The notes: generated from the letters alone by a model not told the origin. Shown: positions 11,350 to 23,476, numbered from the stretch's first letter. The stretch is DNA of 64,000 nt from Gnetum montanum (GCA_015680685.1 MNCI01010832.1:436268-500267), one strand, 5' to 3'. Translations and numbers: made by a program.

Positions 11350-12919
11350 TTGCTTATGTCCAAATTTTTTGCAATAATATCACCTAATCCTTTTATTTGG
11401 ATAATAGTTATTAGATCTTGAAATTACCTTTTAGCTAAATGGATTGCTATTAGCTACCTTAATCTTTGAAGAAGCCTCTTACTTTGATGCTTTTTGTGGA
11501 TGCTTTTTATTTTTCACAAAAACCTAATCTACTTTTATCATTTGGACTTCTTCCTTGCCCAAGAACTATTTGAAGAGACTCCTATCCTTTGACCAACCTT
11601 TTATTTGTAAGTTTAGTATCTACAAGGTTTTCCTTTGCCTAATCATAAGATAAGGTTAGTTTTTCATTCTCAATCCTTAGGTCTAAGATTTCTTTTGTGA
11701 GTTCTAAAACCTTTATATTTAGTGAAGAAATATCTTGATCCTTTATTTTTAGTTTCTTATCTAACTTTATACAGAGACTTTGAAAAGATAGAAGTTCTTT
11801 ACACAAGAAATCATACTTTTCTTTATCATTTTCAAATTGATCATCATCTGAGAGGCTAGCATTGTCATCTATGAGAGCAATACATATGAGATGTGAATCT
11901 TTTGTATCATGATCCATTTCTTCTTCACTTGATTCTTCATCATCCTAGCTAATGTAAAAGTTGCTCTTTTTTGTATCCATATTATTCCTAGTTTGTTTCA
12001 ACCTACCATTGCTAGGACATTCAAAGGCCACATGGCCTCTTCCCCCACATATCCAACATTCTACTGAAAATGAATCAAAATTAGAGTTTGAAAAATTCTC
12101 ACCTTGATCTTTACCTTTGGTGTTGGCTTGGTTGGGGCATTGTTGATAGAAGCTCTTAGCCTTATTTGCTAAAAGCCTTTGAAACCTTCTTAATACAAGG
12201 AGAATTTCTTCTTGATTGTTCACTTCTTGATCTTCCAAGTCCTTCTCTTTGGATGTTGATTCTAAGGTAATTGGATTTTCTTTTATTGCCCCTTCACTTA
12301 TGAGATTCATTTCATAAGCAATAAGAGCACTTTAGAGTTCTTTGAATTTTAAGACCAAAAAATTCTTAATTTCTTCCATAGTTGTAACCTTAGGTCTCAA
12401 CTCGGGTTGTAGAGTTCTAATCATCTTTATTATTACATCACTTTCCAACAAGTCCTTACCTATACCCCTAATTACTACAACTAGATCATTAGCCCTCAAG
12501 AAATAATCTTTCATCTTTTCACCTTATCTCATTTTGAGTTTTTCATACTCACTTTCTAAGACCAAAAGTTTATATTGTTTGAATATGGATGTGCCCTCAT
12601 AGATAGCTTCTAAGGTTTCCAATTTTTCCTTTGCAATTGTACATCTAGCTATTCTATTAAATTCATACTTATTTAATGCACAACATAAACAATGTTTTAC
12701 TTTGGAATCATACATAAACTTATCTCTTTCTTCTTATGTCCACTTGCTTTGTGGTTTGATGTCCTTTGTTGCACTATCAACAAGTGGTGTGTAACCTTCA
12801 AGTATGGACTCCCATACCTTAAACTTCATTGACTCAAAGAATCCTTGCATCCTTGCCTTCCAATAGGCAAAGTCAAACCCATCAAACATAGGTGGCTTTG
12901 TATAGGATGTTCCCTCCAT
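11350..12919 (-). pseudogene. N1 gag (copia-type, CCHC zinc knuckle)
   Basis: The first open piece starts MEGTSYTKPPMFDGFDFAYW and continues WKARMQGFFESMKFKVWESI, which matches the copia-type gag N-terminus (W+.rM..fl.s....W..v..g). Further pieces downstream include SKVKHCLCCALNKYEFNRIA and LKMR before the zinc knuckle CWICGGRGHVAFECPSNG near 12035. A coiled-coil-like, Leu-rich stretch follows at 11639-11917. Around 11355-11390 a second knuckle-like YYCKKFGHKQWDC has lost its first Cys to TGA. Single stop codons separate the pieces. The start is the first Met after the primer site, 41 bases downstream of it. Confidence 0.75.
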
Positions 12920-12960
12920 GGTTCACTCTTGAAAATTAAAGCTACATGTAAGAGTACAAG

Positions 12961-12974
12961 GCTCCAATACCACT
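12961..12974 (-). other. Primer binding site of N1 (initiator Met tRNA type)
   Basis: The minus strand reads AGTGGTATTGGAGC directly after the LTR terminus CTCA. It differs at two bases from the common plant retrotransposon primer site TGGTATCAGAGC. It fixes the orientation of N1. Confidence 0.8.
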
Positions 12975-13923
12975 TGAGGATCGAGAACTTAGAAGGGGGA
13001 ATGAATAGGTTCCCAATTAAAATCATACCTGCCACACAACACACAAAATTTTATATGGTTCCATAACTTGGGTACTTTCACACTCAGAGGGTAGAATCTA
13101 TGCATACCTTCAAACTTTATATCTCTATCAAATGTGGTTTGAAGGTCTTCAAACCCTATACAAGCACTGAGCTCTACACTAAAGTGAGTCATCACTATAA
13201 AACCACTTAATCCCACAAGATCCCAGTAATTTTAAAATGTGATTTTAAGGATCCCATAACCTTTACAAAATTAAGCTTTACTCTAGAGTGTTTTGGTGCT
13301 ACAAAACCACTCAATCCCACATGATCCCAACAAGCTTAATATGGATGCCTTCTCACAAGATGTACATCAAGCTGGCAAGGCAACAAGAAAAAGAAAAGAT
13401 ACAAGGAAAGAATGTAACTACAATTACAAGTCCTTGCCATTGAAACTCAATTCAACATACAATCAAGAAAATGATGTAACAATGAAGGAAAAGAGTACAA
13501 AATCATAGATTAGATAATGATTTCTTTGATGTGAATAGTGCTTGCTCCATTCCCAAGAATTTGATGTCTTCTTATAGCATTGAAGTTTCTGAAAATGCCT
13601 TGAAATTTATGTAATGGCTACCCAACAGTAGTGTAGATGCCTTCTTTAAAGTTGGGATGTTTACTTGAGATCTGCCTCAATTCTGGAGATGTCTCCTAAA
13701 AATAGTAGATGTCTCCTCAATTTTTGAGGCTTCTTCTAGTTAATTTGTCTTCTTCCAAATCTTTGAAGCATTTTTATTGGACTTGTAGCCTTCATTTTCA
13801 TCCATATTTTCATCTTGCCCAAGTGGTCCTCATTGTTTCTCATTCATGCCTTGTCTAATCATCATACACTACAAACAACTTATGTTCTCCATTTCCTTAA
13901 GGTTTTGACATACCAAAAGGTCA
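12975..13923 (-). repeat. 5' LTR of N1
   Basis: It begins TGAGGATCGAGAACTTAG and ends CCAAAAGGTCA on the plus strand (so TGACC...CCTCA on the coding strand). It is the partner of 7725-8770 and contacts the primer site. Confidence 0.8.
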
Positions 13924-14094
13924 AAAATTTAAGACCAATACACTTAATTACTAATTGTTTAGCATAACCACTACCATCTAGCCTATTGATTGAGATATGC
14001 AAAATTTCATTTCATAATATATATGAATATTTCATTTTTAAATTTAAAGTTTGAAAAGAAAACTTTCTTGCACATTCCACCATCAATGTTGAAA

Positions 14095-14275
14095 AGGTGT
14101 GGATTACCAATGTCCACCAAAATTAGCAAGGTATGGATTACTAGTGTCTATGTTATTTGTTGGGGCTAAGTTGATATGAACCATTGGTATCCACTGATGC
14201 TAACCAAATATAGACCACTAGTGTCCACTAATGATAGCTAGATATGGACCATTAGTATCCATAAATACCATAGGT
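14095..14275 (+). repeat. Degenerate minisatellite, unit about 34-37 bp
   Basis: Roughly five imperfect units built on TATGGACCAYTAGTGTCCA followed by YTAATG.TAGC. Unit boundaries recur at GGTGTGGATTACCAATGTCC, GGTATGGATTACTAGTGTC, GATATGAACCATTGGTATCC, ATAGACCACTAGTGTCC and ATGGACCATTAGTATCC. Spacing varies through indels. Confidence 0.65.
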
Positions 14276-14879
14276 ATTTTAGATCCCTAACTAGGTAAGG
14301 ATTTTCTTTTTTTTTCTTTTTTTATTTAATTAAATTTTAGCTTTAATTTTAAAAAATAAATATGACACTAACATAAGTTAGCACAATTGATAGGTTGACT
14401 CTCTTTATTAATAAAAACATTTCAAATAATTTGAATTCTCTAATGTAAGGTTATGGATTCAATTTCAAGCTTCAAAATTTTTGAAATGAAATTTAATTTA
14501 ATTAATAAATTAACTTTCACACATATATCAAAAAACTTCAATGTATGATATCTCCCTAACTATATGTCCAATTGAGGAGAAAATCATACCATTGGAATCC
14601 TCTTGATGAGTACTACACATTAAAAATAATTTTAGGACATAAAAAATAAGTTAAAGTTTTATTATTTTCAAAACTAAATATTTCATATTTCACTAAATTA
14701 GCATTGTTAAAATGGTTTGTCAAAGAGCTAATAAGGTAAGAGCATAAGGATTATCAAGCTTGGTCTACCTAGTTCAAGGAAGAAAGTTAGCAAGGTAGAA
14801 TACCATATTTTAATGTAACATTTGTTAATTTTCCTACCAACCTTTTGCTAATGATCCTTCCTAGTTAAGGCAAGTGTTG

Positions 14880-15010
14880 GAACTTCAAAATAATTGTATT
14901 ATAAATGCACCCCAAGATATATAGTCTATTTTGAACTTTATAAATCAACATTGCCTCTTAGAATCAAACCCATGACTTGGAGCTTTCAAATCAATTCTTA
15001 TCACTATGCT
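14880..15010 (+). repeat. Dispersed repeat copy 1
   Basis: This segment runs from GCACCCCAAGATATATAG to ACTTGGAGCTTTCAAATCAA. It matches the reverse complement of 40840-40970, and a weaker copy lies at 15290-15412. The family is not recognised; a LINE or LTR fragment is possible. Confidence 0.6.
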
Positions 15011-15289
15011 AACACCTCATTTTTAATGGCCCTTACTAGTTAAGTAAAGAGGACCTATGGTTAGTTTGACTTGATTATGATAATTCAAATTACTTTATTA
15101 GTAATTTAGCTAGGGATGGGGAGATGTGTTTAACCCTAAAAGAAATTTTTATTAAACAAAAGAGAAAATCAAATATACATGAAGCATCTCACAAACCAAA
15201 TAAGTTTTACCAATAAATAAACTTCATTAGTGATTGGACCCTAAATAAGTATGCAATATTAGGTTTATTGGGAGGTGTTAAAAACCAAA

Positions 15290-15412
15290 ATAGTTTTTGA
15301 ATAATATTTAGCTCCAAGACATATAGTTAAATTAGAATTGTATAACTCAGTATTACCTACTATAATTGAATTCATAACCTAGACTTACCAAATTAAGAGT
15401 CTTACCACTAGG
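15290..15412 (+). repeat. Dispersed repeat copy 2
   Basis: A diverged copy of 14880-15010: CTCCAAGACATATAGTTAAA then GTATAACTCAGTATTACC and CATAACCTAGACTTACCAAA. It lies about 300 bases from copy 1 in the same orientation. Confidence 0.5.
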
Positions 15413-15864
15413 AAAATGTATTATTATTACTATTTAGGTTGAGATATTTAGGAAAGACAAGATCTTATAACAAAGTAGAGTTTTAGAAGACTAATCCAAG
15501 GAAGGATCATTTCTATAACTCAAGAAAGGAGATCTCTAGCTTTATGGGAAGAGCCCTAAGGATTACCTAAGTTGTTTCCCTAAATTAAGACTTAGTAGTT
15601 TGAATCCTTAAATGAATAAGGATAAATATAAAGGGTTACTTAGATGAATATTCCTCTTATCTTGCTAGTATTTTTTGTGATTTAGATACCTTATTAGTCC
15701 CTTGATTCATATAGTCTTAATGTCCATGGAAGTCCATATATTGGATGGGCTTGGTTCATGATGCAACTCTAACAATGATTCATCATTCATCTTAGATCAT
15801 GACTTATAGTTCATTCTTGGATCCTTGTAAACCCATAATTCTATTTTACCTTAGATTGTGGTAT

Positions 15865-15878
15865 GCTCTAATACCAAT
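15865..15878 (-). other. Primer binding site of outer element
   Basis: The minus strand reads ATTGGTATTAGAGC next to the LTR end. It differs at two bases from the plant initiator-Met primer site TGGTATCAGAGC. It shows that the LTR at 15879 is a 5' LTR in minus orientation. Confidence 0.75.
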
Positions 15879-16385
15879 TATGACATCCCATTCTCAAATG
15901 TCATGATAAATATCAAATATATATTACATTCAACATTGTGTATATTGAACACAATGGCAAAATGCAAAAGAAAATGAAAAGGAACTTTACTAATAAATGG
16001 ATTATAAAATAAATAAATGTGTCTAGATCATAATTTGTAGGTTCTTTTGGATTTCCTTTCTTCAAAATTTATCTATTAGATGTAATATAATGCTACAACC
16101 ACAATTAGGCCTAGACCTACCCAAAAGGGATGATCATTTACCTTCCTATCCTACTTTACATAGCACCCATTACTCATCTTTACCAACTCCATAAATCCAT
16201 GCTGATACAACCTCTAATTCCTAGGTATAAGTACCTTAGGTCAAATCCCCAAAGGTCACCTTTAAACACATGTCTCTTTGTTATAACATGTCCTTTCATT
16301 AAGGGAACTATTATAATAATTACAATACTTGTTACATAATGAAACCATCCTAGTAACAGAACAATACCATTTGGAGATGGGAACA
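15879..16385 (-). repeat. 5' LTR of outer element
   Basis: It begins TATGACATCCCA (TG changed to TA) and ends GGGAACA. It aligns with 2588-3077 over its full length. On the minus strand a TACTTATACC box takes the place of the TATTTATAC box of the other LTR. Confidence 0.75.
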
Positions 16386-17643
16386 TAATAGATAAAGGGG
16401 ACAGAGAAATGAGAAACTTATACATTTATTCTTGTATAAACTATTGTTAAAAATGATATATATATGGGACTTTATGTTGAAGGTTATATGTAATCAATGA
16501 TTTATACACAATGTTCATGATTGTGGACAATTGTGATTAATCAACAATGATAATTTCAATAATTAGTTATGAAAATACATGACTTTGTAGTTTTACGATT
16601 ATTTCATTATGTCAAGTTTTTGATCTTTTATATACCAGGGTATTCTATCTCTACAATTATGAATAAATCATTTATTAACCTTGGAATTATGTATTGGCGT
16701 TCAATTTTTTCCATGTTATGTAATTATGCTTACTATTTGAGGTCTTGGCCTTGTAGTTGCATCATTCCTAACACTTATTAGGATTTTTAATTATTGAAGA
16801 TATAATTGAAGAAAAAACCATGCTAAATTAACATTTTTCTTCTACATGAATTATATTTACCTTTATTTTCCTCTTCATTTTTTGAGAGTTCATTCTTTTA
16901 AAATTTATTCTTGTTGAATCTTCTTTTTAATTTTTAGTCATGTAACCCTACCTATTATTATTATTGTCATTTTTCAAATTTTCAAGGATAATAACTTGAG
17001 AAATTAAATCAATAATTATAAATTAATTGAAATCATTTCTTTGCACAAACATTGCTCATTATGGTTTGATATATATATTTATTATATAAAGCAATAATAA
17101 CCTTTAATTTAATCCCCTTATCTTTGAGTAAATCCATAACCATATTTACCATGTCTTAAATTTTCAATATGATCACCTCTTCCATTTTCAATTTTATCAA
17201 ACTAAATTTTTTATTGAAGTTCTTGTATTTTTTTTATCTTCAAAGGTTCCTTAATAATCAAGATCAACTCTATTCCATACCCATTTCACTATTGATAAGT
17301 CATAGTTTGATTAACTATGTTAATGCATCAACATTAATGCAAAGATAATAAATTCCTATATAAATACATGCACCAACTACATTTATGGAATCAATGGTAC
17401 CATTTTCAATTCTAGCATAGTTAAACTCTTGCAATTCCTTTTCATGAAAGTTAGAATGTGCTACCAAGCACTCATAACATAACTAAGTGGATTGTCTAGA
17501 ATCTTATTCGAATGATTATGTACCTGAACACATTTTCATGAAAGTAATAATATCAAGATCTATTTACCTTCATTATATAATTTGGCATAGTTTTATCATT
17601 TTCTTAATTGTAATTTAATTTCTTAAGGCACTTAGCATAATAT
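16386..17643. other. Unassigned AT-rich DNA
   Basis: No recognisable gene. A 70-codon frame at 16569-16781 has no motif. The minus strand near 17280-17450 opens for about 45 codons (around ELQEFNYARIENG) but shows no family I know. Confidence 0.4.
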
Positions 17644-18794
17644 TGAAGACCAAGAACTCAGAAGGGAGGTTGAATATGTTTCACCAATTAAAAGCCAAAA
17701 CTGCACACATATGTACATGGTTCACTAACTTGGTTACATCTACTTTCGGAGGGTAGAATCATTGAACATATTTGGAATTTTTTCCTTCAAAAATGTAGTT
17801 TTGAGGACACCATAACCTTTACAAAGTTTGAGCTCCGTAAGGGATTTTTTCACACAAAAACACACCTAACCCTACAAGTGTCTAACAAGCTCAAATGTGG
17901 TTTCAAGGATGACATAACCTTTATAATATCTTGAGCTCCACTTGGAGCTTTTTCACTTAGAAACACACCCAACCCCTCAAGGTTCCAACAAGCTTAAGGA
18001 GTACCTTCTCACAATTATCACATCAACCTTGTAGGACTTACAATGGGAGAAGAGAAAGATCAAGGAGAGAATGTACTATAATTACAATTTCCTTGCTTTT
18101 AAGCTTTTAATAATACAATACACAACTTACAAAAGATGTACAATTAAAGTACAAAATAGTTCACAAGATGTTTTACAATGAATATCTTTACACATGAATA
18201 GTTCTTTTATTTTTCACAAAGATATTATCTTCTTTTATACCCTTTGATATTATCAAATGTCTATTGAAGTTTGTACAATGGCTAGAAATGACAAGTTGGG
18301 ACATCTTATACAAGCTTGAGATGTCTTGTTGATAATCTGAAGCTTATAGGTGGGACATCTCACTAAATTGAGATGTCTTAGTTGATATGTCTTACTAGAA
18401 TTGGGACATCTCACATGAGATTTCTTAATTGGGACATCTCAGCTACTCTTGGGATGTTTGCTATTTTTCTAAGACATACTACCTGAGACCAATATTTGCA
18501 ACCAGGATATCTTACTATAGAATGAAAATTCTTGGTAGATACCAGGACAACTTCTTTGGACTTCTAGACATCTTGTATCCTTGAAAAATCTTCCAAATCC
18601 TTTCATTCTTTGTTGAAACTTTATTACTTCATATTAACAACTTAACTATCATCTTGGTCTCATCATGCTCTTCGTCTTGATCCCATTATGCTCCTATCTC
18701 ATTCTTGTCTTAGTACTTTCTTAGTCCTACAAGATCTCACAAGCACATTTTCCAATTTATCCATTTTCCAAGGTTTTGATATACCAAAAGATCA
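17644..18794 (-). repeat. N1-family LTR
   Basis: It starts TGAAGACCAAGAACTCAGAA and ends ATACCAAAAGATCA, the same termini as the N1 LTRs. It has several gggacatctc / gagatgtctt motifs at 18290-18460. The polypurine-like TCTCCTCCTTTTTGG follows it, so it is a 3' LTR in minus orientation. About 560 bases of interior remain (18795-19356) before the next LTR. Confidence 0.7.
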
Positions 18795-19356
18795 ATAATC
18801 TCCTCCTTTTTGGTGATGTCCAAAACTTGAGAAAATGGGTTATCATAATAGCATAATAAATAGTATAATATAGGAAATTAAAAGCATAATCATATAAAAT
18901 GCTAAAAATAATCCTATGGTAGCAAGGATGGAAAAGGAGATGGATATTAGTTAATAGGCATACATCCATTAGTAAAGATCTCATAGAGCTAACCATGAAG
19001 AACTCCCATCAAGAGTTGCCCATATCTATCCCTAATGTAAGTTAAAACATATAATCCATAAATCACATAACGAACATAATCAAAGAGTTTAAATTGCTAT
19101 CCAAGAATGTTTTCCATGTAAAACCAAAGGTTGAGCATTGAAAAGCAAATCTCTTCTCTCTAAAATGTCACAATAAACAAAAGTATGTAGCCAAGAATAT
19201 ACCATGTATGAAAGTTATTAAAAACACTATCTATTGTATATGCCAAAAATCTCAGGTATAGATCAATCATATAAGTATGAAGACTACATTTATAAATATA
19301 ATAATAATAACCAAGTCTTAACAAATAGTCTTCAAGATATACAAATTGTTACTAGT
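18795..19356 (-). other. Interior remnant next to the 17.6-kb LTR
   Basis: It begins with the complement of the polypurine tract and GGTGATGTCCAAAACTTGAGAA, as in the N1 interior, and then diverges. No coding region is seen. There is no primer site before 19357, so 19357-20476 is not the matching 5' LTR. Confidence 0.5.
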
Positions 19357-20476
19357 TGTGGATCAACAACTTAGAAGGGGTGTTGAATAAGTTGCCCAAT
19401 TAAAATCACTGCAACCACCAAAAGCAAACACAATTTTTATGATGTTTCCCAACTTTGGTAGTGCACACTCAAAGGCTATATTTTTTGCACACCTCCAAAA
19501 TTTTTTACTTCAAAAATGTGGTTTGAAGGGCATCACAACCTTTACAAGATTTGAGCTTCACTTCAGAGTGTTTCATCACTATGAAATGACTAAACCTTGC
19601 AATGTCCCAACAAGCTCAAAATGTTGTTTAAAGGATCTCATAACCTTTACAAACATGAGCTTCACACCATAGTGCTTCTTCTCTACAAAACCACTTAATC
19701 TCACAAGATCTTGAATATCTCAATGAAGATGCCTTCTTACAAGAAGCACACCAATCCTACATTACTACAAAAAAGAAAGAAAGAAAAATATCAAGCATAA
19801 AGTGTAACTTAATTTATAGAGTCCTCACAGTGAGGCTCATTTCAACCAATACATACAGAAGATAATATATCGAAGGAAAAACATAAAGTCTCTTTGAGTA
19901 ACCTTGGATAGATTTGACAATGAATAGTACTTGCACTTTTCCCAGGAATTCTACTTACTCTTATACTCTTTGAGTTTTCAAAACTCCTTGGAATTCATGC
20001 AATAGCTACTAAATGGCTAGTTTATATGTTTACTTCAAGGATGGGACATTTAACTAAAACCATCCTTAATGCAGGAGAGACATCTATCTAAAAGTGGAAT
20101 GTCTACTATGAGACATCTACCTTGACATGTTTATTCTCTAAGTTAGACATTTGTTGTTTTTCTACGACTTCTACTTTTCTTGCATACTTTGAGATATGGA
20201 GCATTCCTTTGTCATTTTGACATATCAACAGTCCTCAAAACATCTTTGTTTGGCTCATAGACTTTGTTTCAATCTATGCTCTAGTCTTGTCCACTTAGTC
20301 TTCATTTTGAAATATCATTGTGGATCTCATTGTAATTTAGCTCTTGTTCTAAATTCTTGCATCTCCATTTGAAGTCCTTGCTTATTATACTCTTTCATGG
20401 TCCTACAAGATTACAATCACACATACACATTCTACATTCTTCATTTTCTCTAAGGTCTTGACATACCAAAAGGTCA
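19357..20476 (-). repeat. N1-family LTR (3' type)
   Basis: It starts TGTGGATCAACAACTTAGAA and ends CATACCAAAAGGTCA, followed by the polypurine complement AGCTCCTCCTTTTTGG. Its last 294 bases are repeated in inverted orientation at 21331-21624. Confidence 0.75.
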
Positions 20477-21026
20477 ACAAGCTCCTCCTTTTTGGTAATG
20501 TCCAAAACTTAAGAAAATGATTAGTACATCCCATGATATCTAAATTATATGATAAAAAAATAAAATTATTTTAAGACATATAAATTTGAATGGTAGAAAA
20601 GGGTATTACTAGAATAGGGATATAAAAGCTATGGCCTCATAGAGCTCCTATCATAGTTTCTTTTTTAGATGATGATGATGAGCGACATGTCTCTAGCACT
20701 AGCACTAGCATCAGTAGTGATGATGATGAACAGGAGACATATAGGCCCTCTCATGTAGCAGCTACCTTCAATGATGACTATGATGATGGCACTAAGGTTA
20801 GTGGATAGACATTCTTGATGGTTCCTTCCTTTTGAATGATGTCCAAAAAGGAGAAGAATTTGTGTAGTGTATGGAAAACATTGTGTATAGCTATGTCTTT
20901 ATGTGATGTGATAACATGTTATATTATGGACAAGTTATGATTTCTTTTGGTATTTTGTGATGATGATATTTTTTGGTTATCTAGATAGTTTGTGATATGT
21001 TGTTGATCTTTTATATTATGGATGAC

Positions 21027-21049
21027 ATATATATATATATATATATATA
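21027..21049. repeat. (AT)n microsatellite
   Basis: Eleven AT dinucleotides in a row inside the spacer of the inverted pair. Confidence 0.9.
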
Positions 21050-21330
21050 ATGTGAATAGTTTATGCATTGGAAATAGGTTATTAGTTTGTCCTCTTAGCT
21101 ATATCATACAGTGGACACATTATAATGTTATTAGTTTTCTTTCTTGTGGACTCATGTGATTTGGATCCATTGACTTAAGTGTTTATATCCCTATTCCAGT
21201 AATACCCTTTGCTACCATTCGAATTTATATGTCTTAAATAATTTTATTTTTTATCATATAATTTAGATATCATGGGATGTACTAATCCATTTTCTTAAGT
21301 TTTGGACATCACCAAAAAGGAGAAGATTGT

Positions 21331-21624
21331 TGACCTTTTAGTATGTCAAGACCTTAGAGAAAATGAAGAATGTAGAATGTGTATGTGTGATTGTAATCTT
21401 GTAGGATCATGAAAGAGTATAATAAGCAAGGACTTCAAATGAAGATACAAGACTTTAGAATAAGAACTAGATTAGAATGAGATCCACATTGAGATTTCGA
21501 AACAAAGACTAAGTGGACAAAACTAGAGCATAGATTGAAACAAAGTCTATGAGCCAAATGAAGATGTTTTGAGGACTGCCGATATGTCAAAATGACAAAG
21601 GAATGCTCCATATCTTAAAGTATG
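21331..21624 (+). repeat. N1-family LTR, 5' part, truncated by Athila insertion
   Basis: It begins TGACCTTTTAGTATGTCAAG after a polypurine tract (AAAAAGGAGAAGATTG) and runs in plus orientation until TATG at 21624, where the TGATGAG terminus of the Athila-like LTR begins. The missing remainder is not seen elsewhere in the window. Confidence 0.75.
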
Positions 21625-22493
21625 TGATGAGTCACCAAATAAGTGACCAATATCAAACCCATGATATCGGATCCTCAATATCAAATATGTGAAATTGGAT
21701 GGGCCAAGCAACATTGGACACACGATGTTGGAGCCTATCTCATTGGCTATAAATAGGAGACAAGGGTGCTTGGTCTTGGGAGATGGTTTTTCAGTCCCTT
21801 AGCCAAAGTCTTGCAGTTTTTCTATTCTAGAGTTAGAATTATTTCTAAGTGCCTATAGTAGGAGTCATAGAGTGAATGGGTCTTTATTCGAGCATTGTGT
21901 ACCTAAGCACACCTTGTGTCCAAAAATAAAGACAAACTTTGTGATAAACCTTGAAACATTTAGAAAAGCTTAATTATTGCATTTAATGTTATTTAATGTT
22001 ATTTTATGCTTTCAGTAGTTAATTAATGTTATGTCCATAGAATTATTAATTATCAATTATCAATGAATTAGCACACTTAGCATGACCACTTTGAGCATAC
22101 GTGGAACACTTGGTAACCTAGTAACGACTAGCCTTTGGTAATCCTAGTCGTGTTACACTAGTTCAAGATGTGTCTGAAGAGTGGGAATGGATGCTAGTAT
22201 TAGGATTTGATTCACATTAGAGTTACAAAACCCATTAGTTAATTAAATATTTTCATTGCACACACTTAGGAGAGTAGGATAGAAAATATAAAAGAAAAAA
22301 ATAAAAATCATACACCTCAAGTTTACTTAACCATACAATTATGCCTTACAAGTAAGCTTGGAAATACAAGGACTACATAACTCATCCTTTTTTTACATAG
22401 GTGCATAAGCACTTAATCCTTGGAGTTCAACTAGATCGCATGTGAACACTTGTATTTGTATGGTTGGGCATAGGGGTACCTCGCCACTCATCA
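21625..22493 (+). repeat. 5' LTR of plus Athila-like element
   Basis: 869 bases with 7-bp inverted termini TGATGAG...CTCATCA. It has a TATA box at 21748-21755 and, downstream, TTTATTCGAGCATTGTGTAC and CCAAAAATAAAGACAAAC, matching the other LTRs of this family at 44.2 and 48.5 kb (a region containing AATAAA). The primer site follows after one base. Confidence 0.85.
21748..21755 (+). promoter_or_regulatory. LTR TATA box
   Basis: GGCTATAAATAGGAG, 123 bases into the LTR. A TATA box lies at the equivalent place in the LTRs at 43563 and 48297. Confidence 0.65.
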
Positions 22494-22494
22494 T

Positions 22495-22512
22495 TGGTGC
22501 TATTGCCAGGGA
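22495..22512 (+). other. Primer binding site (tRNA-Asp type)
   Basis: TGGTGCTATTGCCAGGGA is one base past the LTR end. It differs at three or so positions from TGGCGCCGTTGCCGGGGA, the tRNA-Asp type site known from Athila and other plant Ty3/gypsy elements. Confidence 0.75.
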
Positions 22513-23476
22513 TTTTGTTGTTTGTGTGCTGATTCAAACTTAGGAAATCTTTCCATCATTAGAACAAACCCTTAAAGTTAGCTTTCCTATAATCATTGGA
22601 AAATAGTACTACATGCTAAGTAATCAATCATGTTTCCTTCTTCTTATGAGAGTGCTTCACTGACTAGGTCTGATACCATGAACAATCAGAGGTGGAGTAC
22701 ACATGATGATCTGCTAGTGTCCCAATAATTTTGCATGGTATATGCTCATCTTGATGAGTATGTACTAGACTTTACCTTTATTCTCCACTAGGATAAACAA
22801 CTGCGATGGCATGATTTAGAAGGTAACATAGTGCTACCTCTCGATCACTCAATATCGAGCATGCTTCTTCATGCTCTCACATGAATTGGTATGCAGCACT
22901 TATAGTTATAGTACGTTGTGCATGAATAAGACTCGAGAGAGTATCGACCCATGGAGGCACAATGCCAGAGGGATCTACAATAGGAGAGACATTACGAATC
23001 CATGAAGGGGAATTGGTCTTAGAATGTCTTGCATGTCCTAAGTGAAAATGATGATGGTGAACCTATTTTGGGAGGTTTTCCACAAAATGATGTTCCTCTC
23101 TTTAACTTTGGTTAAGGATCTACATACCAGAATCTTCACTCAACTATTCATAATCTAGTTTTTGGTACCAATGGACACAAAGGGTCTAGAAAAGGAACAC
23201 GAACACATGATAATGATGGACATTCTGATTGTAACTATGACCAAGGATGCAACCACCAAAGAGAAGGTGACAAGTGCTATCATGATGTCAATCCTCCTTC
23301 ACCTTCTCCTTCATCATCTCCTTACCCCTCTCCTTCGGGACTTGAACATAGTCGCAGAGGGCAAGACCATGAGGAAAATGGTAGGAAAAATAGAAATCAC
23401 CAACAAAATAGTAGAGAAAGGGGGCAAGGGCATTCCAGAGAGACACATTGTGAAAGAAGGGAGAGTAGGGAACAAC

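Larger units (their letters stand above)
7725..13923 (-). mobile_element. Nested LTR element N1 (gag plus second ORF, no pol seen)
   Basis: Two LTRs of the same family flank a 4.2-kb interior. In minus-strand order it reads 5' LTR (12975-13923), initiator-Met-type primer site (12961-12974), gag with zinc knuckles (about 12919-11350), a separate ORF2 (10602-9706), a polypurine tract (8775-8787) and 3' LTR (7725-8770). No protease, RT, RNase H or integrase motif was found in either strand of the interior, so it appears non-autonomous. No target-site duplication is evident (ACTTC on the left, AAAAT on the right). The same LTR family recurs at 17.6, 19.4 and 21.3 kb. Confidence 0.75.
13924..15864. 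other. Non-coding interior of outer element
   Basis: It lies just downstream (minus sense) of the outer element's primer site, where gag would be expected, but no gag is readable. It contains a minisatellite and two copies of a dispersed repeat, listed separately. Confidence 0.45.
2588..16385 (-). mobile_element. Old minus-strand LTR element (outer host of LINE and N1)
   Basis: Two related LTRs in the same orientation (2588-3077 and 15879-16385) enclose 12.8 kb. Next to the right-hand LTR is a minus-strand primer site for initiator Met tRNA (15865-15878), so that LTR is the 5' one. The enclosed DNA includes a LINE and the nested element N1. After removing them, the residual internal parts (3078-4199, 7011-7724, 13924-15864) show no gag or pol that I can read, so this may be a large non-coding derivative. 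No target-site duplication is visible. Treating both LTRs as parts of one insertion is an inference. Confidence 0.55.
20183..21624. repeat. Inverted pair of N1-family 3' ends
   Basis: Bases 20183-20626 (LTR tail plus 150 bases of interior) are closely matched by the reverse complement of 21182-21624. The 555-base spacer (20627-21181) opens with an Asp/Glu/Ser-rich plus-strand reading (around DDDDERH and SSDDDEQET) and then carries MMSKKEKN-like sequence. Such sequence fits the 3' interior of a plus-strand N1 relative, so this looks like two elements whose 3' ends face each other, or an inversion, rather than a simple palindrome. Confidence 0.7.

Noticed and set aside
20183-21624. A DNA transposon with terminal inverted repeats
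   Set aside because: The arms carry LTR termini and polypurine tracts of the N1 family, so they are LTR-element ends, not transposon inverted repeats.
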